Positions 40,136-47,525 of a stretch of 64,000 nt of DNA are shown piece after piece. The notes below the pieces were generated by a model. That model had not been told where the DNA came from. It worked only from the letters and a program-made list of their open reading frames with translations, and did not search any database. How positions within the stretch are numbered: position 1 is the first letter of the stretch; each line of letters starts with the position of its first letter. A program made the position numbers and the translations under genes. The DNA comes from an uncultured Collinsella sp. GTDB lineage: Bacteria; Actinomycetota; Coriobacteriia; Coriobacteriales; Coriobacteriaceae. The stretch is from NCBI GenBank assembly GCA_958433005.1, contig CAUAWV010000001.1, positions 66,813-130,812 on the forward strand. Reading direction: 5' to 3'.

Positions 40136-41779
40136 TCACGCCCTATAAAACACGTTGTCGGCAAAGAAGTCGGTCGGCGGCTCCATGCAGGCGATCTCGC
40201 CGTCAAACATCATGGAAATGTCATCGGCTACCTGCTCGGCAAAATCCAGGTCGTGCGTTGCCATGATGACGGTGCCGCCAGCCCGCGCATGGTCGCGCAG
40301 GGCGCGGGCGATGATGCGGCGGCTGGCCAGGTCCAGACCCTTGGTAGGCTCATCAAGCAATAGCAGTTCGGGGCCGATTAGCAGTAGCTTTGCCAACGCA
40401 AGCAGTTGGCGCTGTCCGCCCGAAAGGTCATAGGGGTGGCGTTCCCCTAAGCCCGCGAGCCCCAGACTCACCGCGCGCTCCCGCGCCATATCCTCGCCGT
40501 ACCCGCAGGTCGAAGCCCATTCCATCAGCTCGTCGCGCACCGTCTCGGCAACCAGCAGGGCCTTGGGGTTCTGCGGCAGCAGCGCAGCCGAGGCCGCCCC
40601 GCGCACCATACGACCACGTTGCAGCTTGGCAGTCTTGGCCAGCACCGAAAGCATCGTCGACTTACCGCATCCGTTGCCGCCCACGATCGCATGCACCGCA
40701 CCGGCCGAAAACGCCACGTCGAGCCCGCGCAGCACCCAACCGCCCGCGCGATCGTAGCGAAACCAGCTCCCTGCCAGGGTGGTAGCCGACCCGCCGTGCA
40801 TTTTTTGGAGTATTCTGCTCCCATCCGTGCGCGGGAAGGCTTCCGAGCCGTTCTCGAGCGACGTTTGCGCCACAAATTCGGACGATTTGTCCAATTTCGA
40901 ACTTTTTTTCGCGCTCGATACGTCCCCGGGCGGCTCCAGAGAGCCCAAATTGTCCTCACGCCTGCTGAATACTCCGTTTTTTGCACATCGGACGGCACCC
41001 CACCCCAACATGTCGTCGGAAAACAGCGATTCTCGGCGTCCCAAAGAAGCCATATCCGCCACCTCGCGCACGCGACCGTCCTCAATCCGGTACGCACACG
41101 TCGCATATTCGAGCATCGGGCGCGGCTGGTGCGTTGCCACAACAACCGTGCAACCCAGCTCGCGGTTCACGCGAAACAGCGCGTGCAGAAAATTTTTCTC
41201 GGCAACAGGATCGAGCTGGGACGTGGGCTCGTCGAGCAGCAGCACGCGCGGGCGCAAGGCCAGCACGGCCGCCAACGACAGCAGCTGCTTGCGTCCGCCC
41301 GAAAGCGCATCGGTATCGCGGTGAAGCCAATCTTCCAGTCCAAAGAAATAGCTGGTCTCAGCTACGCGACGGCGCATCTCGTCGCGCGACACACCCAGAT
41401 TCTCTAGGCCAAACGCCATCTCGTGCCACACGGTTTCGCACACGATCTGGTTCTCGGGATCCTGGAACACATAACCCACGCGCTCCGCCGATGCCCGCAC
41501 GTCCATGTCGGCGACGGGCTCGCCCAGCACGCGCAGCTCGCCGGAGCGCGTACCCGCCGGAGCGATCTCGGGCTTGAGCAGCGACAGCAGCGTCGATTTG
41601 CCCGACCCGGTACCGCCAACAAGCAGCGCAAACGCACCTTGGGAAACACGCCAATCAAGTCCCTCGAGCACCGGTGCCTCGGCCCCGGGATAGGCAAAAC
41701 TAAGGCCTCGCACCTCAATCGCCGGCGCGGCCGAGCCATATGCCACACCCGCCGCCGAGCTCCTATCAAACCGAGCCAT
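40136..41779 (-). CDS. ecfA: ECF transporter double ATPase (EcfA1-EcfA2 fusion)
   Basis: 547 aa. Two complete ATPase cassettes: the first has Walker A GGTGSGKST (55-63), signature LSGGR (159-163) and Walker B LLLDEPT; the second has GGNGCGKST (367-375), LSGGQ (452-456) and LLLLDEPTKGLD. The 'QDPENQ' Q-loop is typical of ECF energising ATPases. The linker, residues about 266-328, is encoded by a 189-bp inverted-repeat element (see the repeat entry) and has no similarity to ATPases. The start overlaps the EcfT stop by one nucleotide (TGATG), so the energising module T-A-A' is one unit. Confidence 0.9.
   Translation of the reverse strand: MARFDRSSAAGVAYGSAAPAIEVRGLSFAYPGAEAPVLEGLDWRVSQGAFALLVGGTGSGKSTLLSLLKPEIAPAGTRSGELRVLGEPVADMDVRASAERVGYVFQDPENQIVCETVWHEMAFGLENLGVSRDEMRRRVAETSYFFGLEDWLHRDTDALSGGRKQLLSLAAVLALRPRVLLLDEPTSQLDPVAEKNFLHALFRVNRELGCTVVVATHQPRPMLEYATCAYRIEDGRVREVADMASLGRRESLFSDDMLGWGAVRCAKNGVFSRREDNLGSLEPPGDVSSAKKSSKLDKSSEFVAQTSLENGSEAFPRTDGSRILQKMHGGSATTLAGSWFRYDRAGGWVLRGLDVAFSAGAVHAIVGGNGCGKSTMLSVLAKTAKLQRGRMVRGAASAALLPQNPKALLVAETVRDELMEWASTCGYGEDMARERAVSLGLAGLGERHPYDLSGGQRQLLALAKLLLIGPELLLLDEPTKGLDLASRRIIARALRDHARAGGTVIMATHDLDFAEQVADDISMMFDGEIACMEPPTDFFADNVFYRA
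40797..40985. repeat. 189-bp inverted-repeat element inside the ecfA coding sequence
   Basis: Both ends read TGCA, then six bases, then GGAGTATTCWGC toward the centre, as reverse complements. Inner stems include AAATTGGAC/GTCCGAATTT with loop AAATC (about 40875-40900) and GGGCGGCTC/GAGAGCCC. The length is exactly 63 codons, and the frame of ecfA stays open through it. It resembles a palindromic intergenic repeat that has entered a gene. Confidence 0.75.
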
Positions 41780-42666
41780 CAGCCAAACCTCTTCTCATCA
41801 ATCGCATGCAACGCGCAAGGCAGCACCATCCAGGCAGCGTACACGACATAGCCCGGCCACGGCGCCGGCACCGAGAGCTGCGGATAAAACGAATACTGCG
41901 TCGTCGCGGTCCACGCCACTGCCGCCGTGGCCACGCCAAACAACGCAAGCCCAACCAGCGCGGCAACGTCGCTGCGCCCCAGTCGATACCGCGCATACGT
42001 CGTTCGACGCGTCGCGGCGCCCCACCCACGGGAGCGCATGGCGTCCGCGCGCTCCAGCGAATCTTCCATGCCCCAGCCCATCAACACACTCGATGCCCGC
42101 AAACGCGAACGCACGGGGTCGGCCGGCGCGCGGCCCGGCACATCGATCGCGTCCTGCACCGCCAGCACCGTGCGGCCGCGGCGCAAAAACTGCGGGATAA
42201 GCCTCATGCACATCGAGATCATGAGCGCAATCACCGGTGCGGCATTGCCCAGCAGCGCGAGCACCTTGTCGTATTCGAGCATCGACGCCGCCGCCTCAAA
42301 CCACAGCACGCTCGCCACAAACAGCCCGCCCATGCACGGGCCGTATACCATGCTCTCCAGATACACCGCGCGCATGCCAATACGGAACAGCTCCGTCGAG
42401 CCCGAGGCGCTAAACAGCGGATTGAGCACCGCGACGATCAAAATCACCGGCAGCTGCCAGCGGAGCGCGCCCAGCGTGCGGGCAGCCCCACGCGTCGCAA
42501 ATCCATACGCCAGCCCGCCCGCAAGTGACAGCGCAATCAGTACCGGCTGCATCGAGAACATAGTGAGCCCCAGCGTCAGCACTATATAGAGTGCCGGCAC
42601 AGCCGGATGCGACATCGAGAATGCCGCGACGGGCCCGCCGCCAAACTCCTCTCGTATGTTATCCAC
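41779..42666 (-). CDS. ecfT: ECF transporter transmembrane T component
   Basis: About 295 aa from GTG at 42666; a GTG at 42672 is equally possible, and the longer frame to 42837 runs into leader-like sequence. After the NIREEFGGGPVAAFSMSHPA opening come five to six helices. The EcfT coupling motifs with Ala-Arg-Gly-type helices are seen as ADAMRSRGWG (compare ARGF/ARG boxes) and SVLMGWGMEDSLERA. It couples S components to the ATPases. No S gene is adjacent; candidates elsewhere, such as 33726-34424, could use this module. Confidence 0.8.
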   Translation of the reverse strand: MDNIREEFGGGPVAAFSMSHPAVPALYIVLTLGLTMFSMQPVLIALSLAGGLAYGFATRGAARTLGALRWQLPVILIVAVLNPLFSASGSTELFRIGMRAVYLESMVYGPCMGGLFVASVLWFEAAASMLEYDKVLALLGNAAPVIALMISMCMRLIPQFLRRGRTVLAVQDAIDVPGRAPADPVRSRLRASSVLMGWGMEDSLERADAMRSRGWGAATRRTTYARYRLGRSDVAALVGLALFGVATAAVAWTATTQYSFYPQLSVPAPWPGYVVYAAWMVLPCALHAIDEKRFG

Positions 42667-42865
42667 GGGCACCCCCGTTCCCTCGCTCAAACAACAGCTC
42701 CGCAGCACCGCCAACGCCGCACGCACGCAGTGCAAACGCCACGCCGGCGGCGCAAGCCTCAACCGCCGCAAACCAATCGTTACGCGCTCGTCATATGCCT
42801 GCGGTATCATATTGCGCCGTGTATCGTTTCCAAACACACGTCTCTATAACGTAACAGGAGATCAC
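42667..42865. promoter_or_regulatory. Divergent promoter region of ecfT and glmU
   Basis: On the minus strand TTGGAA, a 16-nt spacer and TATGAT (near 42805-42832) is a reasonable ecfT promoter, leaving a leader of roughly 130 nt. On the plus strand TATAAC lies just before the glmU ribosome site. I looked for a vitamin or cofactor riboswitch core in the ecfT leader and did not recognise one. Confidence 0.4.
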
Positions 42866-44278
42866 ATGGACGCAACCGCAATTATCCTCGCTGCCGGCGA
42901 GGGCACCCGCATGAAGTCGAACCACTGCAAGGTTTCGCACAAGATCCTGGGTAAGCCCATGGTCCAGTGGATCGTCGACGCTACCATCAAGGCCGGCTGC
43001 AGCCGCGTCGTGGTCGTCATCGGCAGCCACGCCGACGAGATGCGCGCCCTCATCGACGGCGCCTACGCCAACAGCGCCACCAAGGTCGAGTGCGTCGAGC
43101 AGACCGAGCGCCTGGGCACCGGCCACGCCGTAAAGGTCGCGCTCGAGGCCTGCGGCATCACGCAAGGCCCCGTCGTCGTGCTCAACGGCGACCTGCCGCT
43201 CATCACCGCCGACACCGTCGCCAAGTTCGCGCAAACCGTCGCCACCGGCGAGCTCGCCTGCACCGTCATGACCATGACCCCGCCCGATCCTTTCGGCTAC
43301 GGCCGCATCAAGCTGGGCGCCGATGGTCAGATCGAGCGCATCATCGAGCAGAAGGACTGCACGCCCGAGCAGGCCGCCACGCTGCTGGAGTGCAACGCCG
43401 GCTGCTACGCATTTGACGGCACGCAGCTCGCCGCCCACATCAACGAGATCGGCAACGACAACGCGCAATCCGAGTACTACCTGCCCGACATGCTCGAGAT
43501 CCTCAAAGGCCACGGCCAGGCTGTCTCCATCTTCCACTGCGACGACTACCGCGACGGCCTGGGCGTCAACAGCCGCATCCAGCTCGCACAGCTCACCGCC
43601 ATCGCGCGCGACCGCATCAACGAGCACTGGATGGCCGAGGGCGTTACCTTCATCGACCCCACACAGGCCTGGATCGGCCCCGATGCCGTTATCGGCCGCG
43701 ATACCGTCGTGTGGCCGCAGACGCACCTGATCGGCCACGTCACCGTGGGCGAGGAGTGCCAGCTCGGTCCCAACAGCCGCCTCACCGACACCACCGTCGG
43801 CAGCGGCTGCACCATCGATGAGACCATCGCCATTGAGGCCGTCATCGAGAACGGCGTCGACTGCGGTCCGCGCGCCTACCTGCGCCCGGGCACCCACATG
43901 CTCGACGGCTCCAAGGCCGGCACGCACGTGGAGATCAAGAAGTCCACGATCGGCGAGGGTTCCAAGGTGCCCCACCTGTCCTACATCGGCGACACCACCA
44001 TGGGCTCCGGCGTCAACGTGGGCGCGGGCTCCATCACCTGCAACTACGATGGCGTGCACAAGCACAAGACCGTCATCGGCAAGGACGCCTTCATTGGCTC
44101 CGACACCATGATGGTCGCGCCCGCCCAGATCGGCGACGGTGCACTCGTGGCCGCCGGCTCCGTCATCACCGAGCCGGTCCCGGCAGACGCGCTCGGTCTG
44201 GGCCGCGCCCGTCAGGTAAATATTGAGGGCTGGGCCGCCGATTACCGCCGCCGCCTGCACGAGGACGACGAGGTATAA
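42866..44278 (+). CDS. glmU: Bifunctional GlmU (UDP-GlcNAc pyrophosphorylase / GlcN-1-P acetyltransferase)
   Basis: 470 aa. Start at 42866 with AACAGGAG upstream; the N-terminus MDATAIILAAGEGTRMKS is the nucleotidyltransferase G-x-G-T-R-M-x-S motif. The second half is a left-handed beta-helix of hexapeptide repeats with the acetyltransferase sites RAYLRPGTHM, EIKKSTIGEGSKVPHLSYIG and NYDG. Makes UDP-GlcNAc for peptidoglycan. The gene order glmU-prs-pth is conserved in Gram-positive bacteria. Confidence 0.97.
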   Translation: MDATAIILAAGEGTRMKSNHCKVSHKILGKPMVQWIVDATIKAGCSRVVVVIGSHADEMRALIDGAYANSATKVECVEQTERLGTGHAVKVALEACGITQGPVVVLNGDLPLITADTVAKFAQTVATGELACTVMTMTPPDPFGYGRIKLGADGQIERIIEQKDCTPEQAATLLECNAGCYAFDGTQLAAHINEIGNDNAQSEYYLPDMLEILKGHGQAVSIFHCDDYRDGLGVNSRIQLAQLTAIARDRINEHWMAEGVTFIDPTQAWIGPDAVIGRDTVVWPQTHLIGHVTVGEECQLGPNSRLTDTTVGSGCTIDETIAIEAVIENGVDCGPRAYLRPGTHMLDGSKAGTHVEIKKSTIGEGSKVPHLSYIGDTTMGSGVNVGAGSITCNYDGVHKHKTVIGKDAFIGSDTMMVAPAQIGDGALVAAGSVITEPVPADALGLGRARQVNIEGWAADYRRRLHEDDEV

Positions 44279-44294
44279 CGTTTTACCAAGCACA

Positions 44295-44328
44295 AAAGGA
44301 GCTGCTCCATGGGGGCGGCTCCTTTTTC
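44295..44328 (+). terminator. Terminator after glmU
   Basis: Stem AAAGGAGC/GGCTCCTTT followed by a T-run, about 17 nt past the glmU stop. Confidence 0.75.
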
Positions 44329-44418
44329 TATCGTGACCTGCGCAACCGGATGAGTGGTCGGTTCGTGTCCGTTGGCGGTAAAGACGTTATCAAGACCCGA
44401 TAAACCCCGCCGCGCGGT

Positions 44419-44424
44419 TACAAT
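44419..44424 (+). promoter_or_regulatory. Promoter -10 element for prs
   Basis: TACAAT about 47 nt before the prs ATG, followed by an AAAGGAGAAGG ribosome site. The -35 is not clear. Confidence 0.45.
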
Positions 44425-44470
44425 GCAACAAGGCATCTATATGGCATTCGATGTATAAAGGAGAAGGGTA

Positions 44471-45457
44471 ATGCCGATTAATGATCCCGAGAAGTCGGAG
44501 AATATGCGCAAGTCCATCCGCGTGTATTCCGGTTCCTCCAACCGTCCCCTCGCTCAGAAGATTGCTGAGTACCTTGGGGTCGAGCTTTCGGGCCTTACGC
44601 TAAAGCAGTTCGCCAATGGTGAGATTTACGCCCGCTACGACGAGACCGTCCGCGGCGCCGACGTCTTCCTGATTCAGTCCGTGGCCGGCGGCAACGTCAA
44701 CGACATGCTCATGGAGCTGCTCATCGCCACCGACGCTGCCAAGCGCGCATCCGCCCGCTCCATCACCGCCGTTATCACCCACTACGGCTATGCCCGCCAG
44801 GACCGCAAGGCCGGCCCGCGCGAGCCCATCACCGCCCGCCTCGTCGCCAACCTGCTCGAGCGTGCCGGCGTCAACCGCATCATCACCCTCGACCTGCACC
44901 AGGGCCAGATCCAGGGCTTCTTCGATATCCCGGTTAACCACCTGTCCGCACTGCCGCTATTTGGCCAGTACTACAACGACATGCACTTCGACACCGACAA
45001 CCTGGTTGTCGTCTCCCCCGACGTGGGTCGCGCCAAGGCCGCCAAGAAGCTGTCCGACATGCTCGGCTGCGACCTGGCCATCGCCCACAAGGGCCGTCCG
45101 CGCCACAACGCCGCCGAGGTCATGGGCATCATCGGTGACATCAAGGGCAAGACCTGCATCATCAACGACGACATGATCGACACTGCTGGCACCCTGTGCG
45201 CCAACGTCAAGGAGCTCAAGGCTATGGGCGCCGGCGACATCTACGTCTGCGCCACCCACGGCATCTTCTCCGGTCCGGCCATCGAGCGCCTGAACGATGC
45301 CCCCATCGTCGAGTGCGTCGTCACCGACGCCATCCCCGTCGAGGTCGGCGGCAAGATCAAGACTATCTCGGTCGCCGAGGAGTTCGCTCAGGCCATCTCC
45401 GCCGTTTACCACGAGGAGCCCGTCTCCACGCTCGTCGGCGGCGACTTCGCGCTGTAG
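44471..45457 (+). CDS. prs: Ribose-phosphate pyrophosphokinase
   Basis: 328 aa. Makes PRPP from ribose-5-phosphate and ATP, which feeds the purine genes found at 56.6-64 kb. Motifs: KQFANGEIYARYDETVRG (about 45-62), YGYARQDRK (ATP-binding flexible loop region, about 106-114), and the PRPP-binding loop NDDMIDTAGTL (about 236-246). The first ~12 residues (MPINDPEKSENM) are a short extension before the usual start, and ATG at 44504 is a weaker alternative because GGAGAAGGG fits 44471. Confidence 0.96.
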   Translation: MPINDPEKSENMRKSIRVYSGSSNRPLAQKIAEYLGVELSGLTLKQFANGEIYARYDETVRGADVFLIQSVAGGNVNDMLMELLIATDAAKRASARSITAVITHYGYARQDRKAGPREPITARLVANLLERAGVNRIITLDLHQGQIQGFFDIPVNHLSALPLFGQYYNDMHFDTDNLVVVSPDVGRAKAAKKLSDMLGCDLAIAHKGRPRHNAAEVMGIIGDIKGKTCIINDDMIDTAGTLCANVKELKAMGAGDIYVCATHGIFSGPAIERLNDAPIVECVVTDAIPVEVGGKIKTISVAEEFAQAISAVYHEEPVSTLVGGDFAL

Positions 45458-45485
45458 TCGCATCGTCCTTGCAACCCGGCGCATC

Positions 45486-45563
45486 GCCGCCGGAACAGAA
45501 GAAACCCCCGCGCTCCCCCTTGCTTCGCAAAGGTCGCGCGGGGGTTTCTTCTGTTCCGGCGGC
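45486..45563. terminator. Exceptionally long perfect hairpin after prs
   Basis: A perfect 28-bp inverted repeat (45486-45513, 45536-45563) with a 22-nt loop; the core is AAACCCCCGCG/CGCGGGGGTTT with flanking GAACAGAAG/CTTCTGTTC. There is a T-run within the right arm, so transcription could stop partway through. It lies 29 nt after the prs stop. The length is well beyond a normal terminator. Confidence 0.75.
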
Positions 45564-45681
45564 TCGCTCTGCCGCGGCCGCGCTTTTGTCTGGTGGGATT
45601 TCGCTGAAACGAAGTCTCGCCTTCGGCGGGCGTGGTAGCCTTTGTCGTTGAACGAACTACTTATGTAACGAAAGGAAGCCT

Positions 45682-46311
45682 ATGGCAGCTGCACAGCCGC
45701 TTAAGATTCGCATGGTTGCCGGACTTGGCAACCCGGGTGAGGAATATGCCGAGACCCGCCACAACGCCGGCTTTAAGGCGATCGATGAGCTGGCCCGTCA
45801 GGCCGGTGTCACGTACTGGAAAAACCAGGCCGGCGCCGAGGTCGCACTCATCAACATCAACGATCCCGAGGAAGAGGGTGGCAAGCGCCAGATCGTGCTG
45901 GTCAAGCCGCAGTCGTACATGAACACCTCGGGCGGACCCATCTCCAAGCTCTGCCGCGAGTACAAGATCAAGGCCGAGGAGCTGCTCGTGATTCACGACG
46001 AGCTCGACATTCCCGCCGGTGACGTGCGCGTCAAGGTGGGCGGAGGCCATGCCGGTCACAACGGCCTGCGCTCCATCATCGACAAGATGGGCAGCCGCGA
46101 CTTTAGCCGTATCCGCACCGGCATCGGCAACCCTCCCGGCAAGATGGCCGTGGCAGACTATGTGCTCAAGCAGCTGCGCGCCCGCGAGGCCGAGGACTTC
46201 CAGGACACCTGCGCCCGCGCCGCAGATGCCGCCGGTCTGGCCATCGTCCACGGCGTAATCTACGCCCGCGACCACGTCAACGGCGCCGCCTCCGCCAACG
46301 GCAAGCACTAA
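45682..46311 (+). CDS. pth: Peptidyl-tRNA hydrolase
   Basis: 209 aa. Releases tRNA from stalled peptidyl-tRNAs. Motifs: GLGNPGEEYAETRHNAG (14-30, with catalytic His27), KPQSYMNTSG (74-83), HDELDIPAG (104-112), and GGGHAGHNGLRSI (119-131). A Glu-rich insert (NINDPEEEGGK, 58-68) lengthens one loop. AAAGGAAGCC precedes the ATG. The TAA stop coincides with the first bases of a GGGACAG-family repeat. Confidence 0.96.
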   Translation: MAAAQPLKIRMVAGLGNPGEEYAETRHNAGFKAIDELARQAGVTYWKNQAGAEVALININDPEEEGGKRQIVLVKPQSYMNTSGGPISKLCREYKIKAEELLVIHDELDIPAGDVRVKVGGGHAGHNGLRSIIDKMGSRDFSRIRTGIGNPPGKMAVADYVLKQLRAREAEDFQDTCARAADAAGLAIVHGVIYARDHVNGAASANGKH

Positions 46312-46507
46312 AACCTACCGTTTAGGGACAGGTTTATTTTGGCAGGTTTTATCTGCGGAAACGCCCCGGTGGCCGCATCGCAATAAACCCCGCACCGCCA
46401 TACACGCATAACACCCCAAAGGGGGCCGGCCTCATCACAAGCCGAGGCCGGCCCCCTTTGCCGTTTTGCCTGATAAAACCGACCAAAATAAACCTATCCC
46501 TATTTGG
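46309..46507. repeat. Composite GGGACAG-family element after pth
   Basis: Left end TAAAACCTACCGTTTAGGG followed by ACAGGTTTATTTTGGCAGG; right end (46471-46507) is the near-complement ending in CCTATCCCTATTTGGTAGG. Inside is a perfect 17-bp hairpin (46417-46433, 46444-46460; GGGGGCCGGCCTC core). The left end starts with the pth stop codon. A close copy lies next to purF. Confidence 0.8.
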
Positions 46508-46574
46508 TAGGTCGAAGTGGATAAACCCTTTTCCCAACCGCCGAAGACACACGTAAACAGCATGTCCATGAGGG

Positions 46575-46580
46575 TATAAT
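46575..46580 (+). promoter_or_regulatory. Promoter -10 element for nfnAB
   Basis: A perfect TATAAT (AGGGTATAATTTGC) about 105 nt before nfnA, downstream of the repeat element. No good -35. Confidence 0.5.
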
Positions 46581-46685
46581 TTGCACCGTATGTCTGCACA
46601 ACGCCTGTGCGCGTACGGTTTTACTCGGGCTACCGTCCATTTCCGTGGAGGCACGGTTCGGCGGCCCTAACAAGAGAGGGGTTCT

Positions 46686-47525
46686 ATGTATAAGATCCTG
46701 GAGAAGACGCAGTTCTCGGAGAAGGTGTTCAAGTTCCGCATCGAGGCGCCCGCGATCGCCAAGCATGCGCACGCTGGACAGTTCCTCATGGTTCGCGCCA
46801 ACGAGACGGGCGAGCGCGTCCCGTTTACCCTAGCTGGTTGGAACGGTGACGAGGGCTGGGTCGAGTTCATCTTCATGGTGATCGGCAAGACCACCGAGAT
46901 GCTTTCCACCTATGAGGCCGGCGAGTCACTGCGCGACGTCGTGGGCCCGCTGGGCGTTCCCACCGAGATGGCCGAGGGCCCCTGCGCCGTCATTGGCGGC
47001 GGCGTCGGCCTGGCAATTGCCTTCCCGGTCGCCAAGCACCTGGTCGAGACCGGCCACGAGGTCCACGCCATCATGGGCGCCCGCACCAAGGACCTCCTGC
47101 TCATGGAGGACCAGTTCCGCGAGCTCCTCGACGAGGACCACATCCATATCACCACCGATGACGGCTCCTACGGCGAGCAGGGCGTTGTCACCGCTCCGCT
47201 GGAGCGCCTGCTGCAGGACAAGGCCGTGAGCCAGGTCTTCTGCGTCGGCCCCGTTCCGATGATGAAGTTCTCGACCCTCACCGCGCAGAAGTACGACACC
47301 CCCATTACCGCGTCCCTCAACCCCATCATGGTTGACGGCACCGGCATGTGCGGCTGCTGCCGCGTCGAGGTGGGCGGCGTGACCAAGTTCGCTTGCGTCG
47401 ACGGCCCCGACTTCGATGCCACCCTGGTCGACTGGGATGACCTTCGTGCCCGCCAGGCCGCTTACCGTTCCGAAGAGGGCGAGTCCCTCAAGGCTTATGA
47501 GGAAAAGAGCTGCGCATGCCACTAG
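46686..47525 (+). CDS. nfnA: Ferredoxin:NADP oxidoreductase subunit alpha (NfnA)
   Basis: 279 aa. FAD/NAD(H)-binding ferredoxin-reductase fold: RVPFTLAGW (45-53), CAVIGGGVGLAIAFPVAKHL (100-119), and a C-terminal [2Fe-2S] centre with Cys222/224/225/237 (MCGCCRVEVGG...C). Together with NfnB it bifurcates electrons: NADH plus ferredoxin reduces two NADP+. GAGAGGGG precedes the ATG. Overlaps nfnB by 10 nt. Similar to PyrK-type proteins, but the partner gene fixes the identity. Confidence 0.9.
   Translation: MYKILEKTQFSEKVFKFRIEAPAIAKHAHAGQFLMVRANETGERVPFTLAGWNGDEGWVEFIFMVIGKTTEMLSTYEAGESLRDVVGPLGVPTEMAEGPCAVIGGGVGLAIAFPVAKHLVETGHEVHAIMGARTKDLLLMEDQFRELLDEDHIHITTDDGSYGEQGVVTAPLERLLQDKAVSQVFCVGPVPMMKFSTLTAQKYDTPITASLNPIMVDGTGMCGCCRVEVGGVTKFACVDGPDFDATLVDWDDLRARQAAYRSEEGESLKAYEEKSCACH

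Noticed and set aside
42667..42865. Vitamin riboswitch in the ecfT leader
   Set aside because: The leader is long enough but lacks any core motif I recognise.
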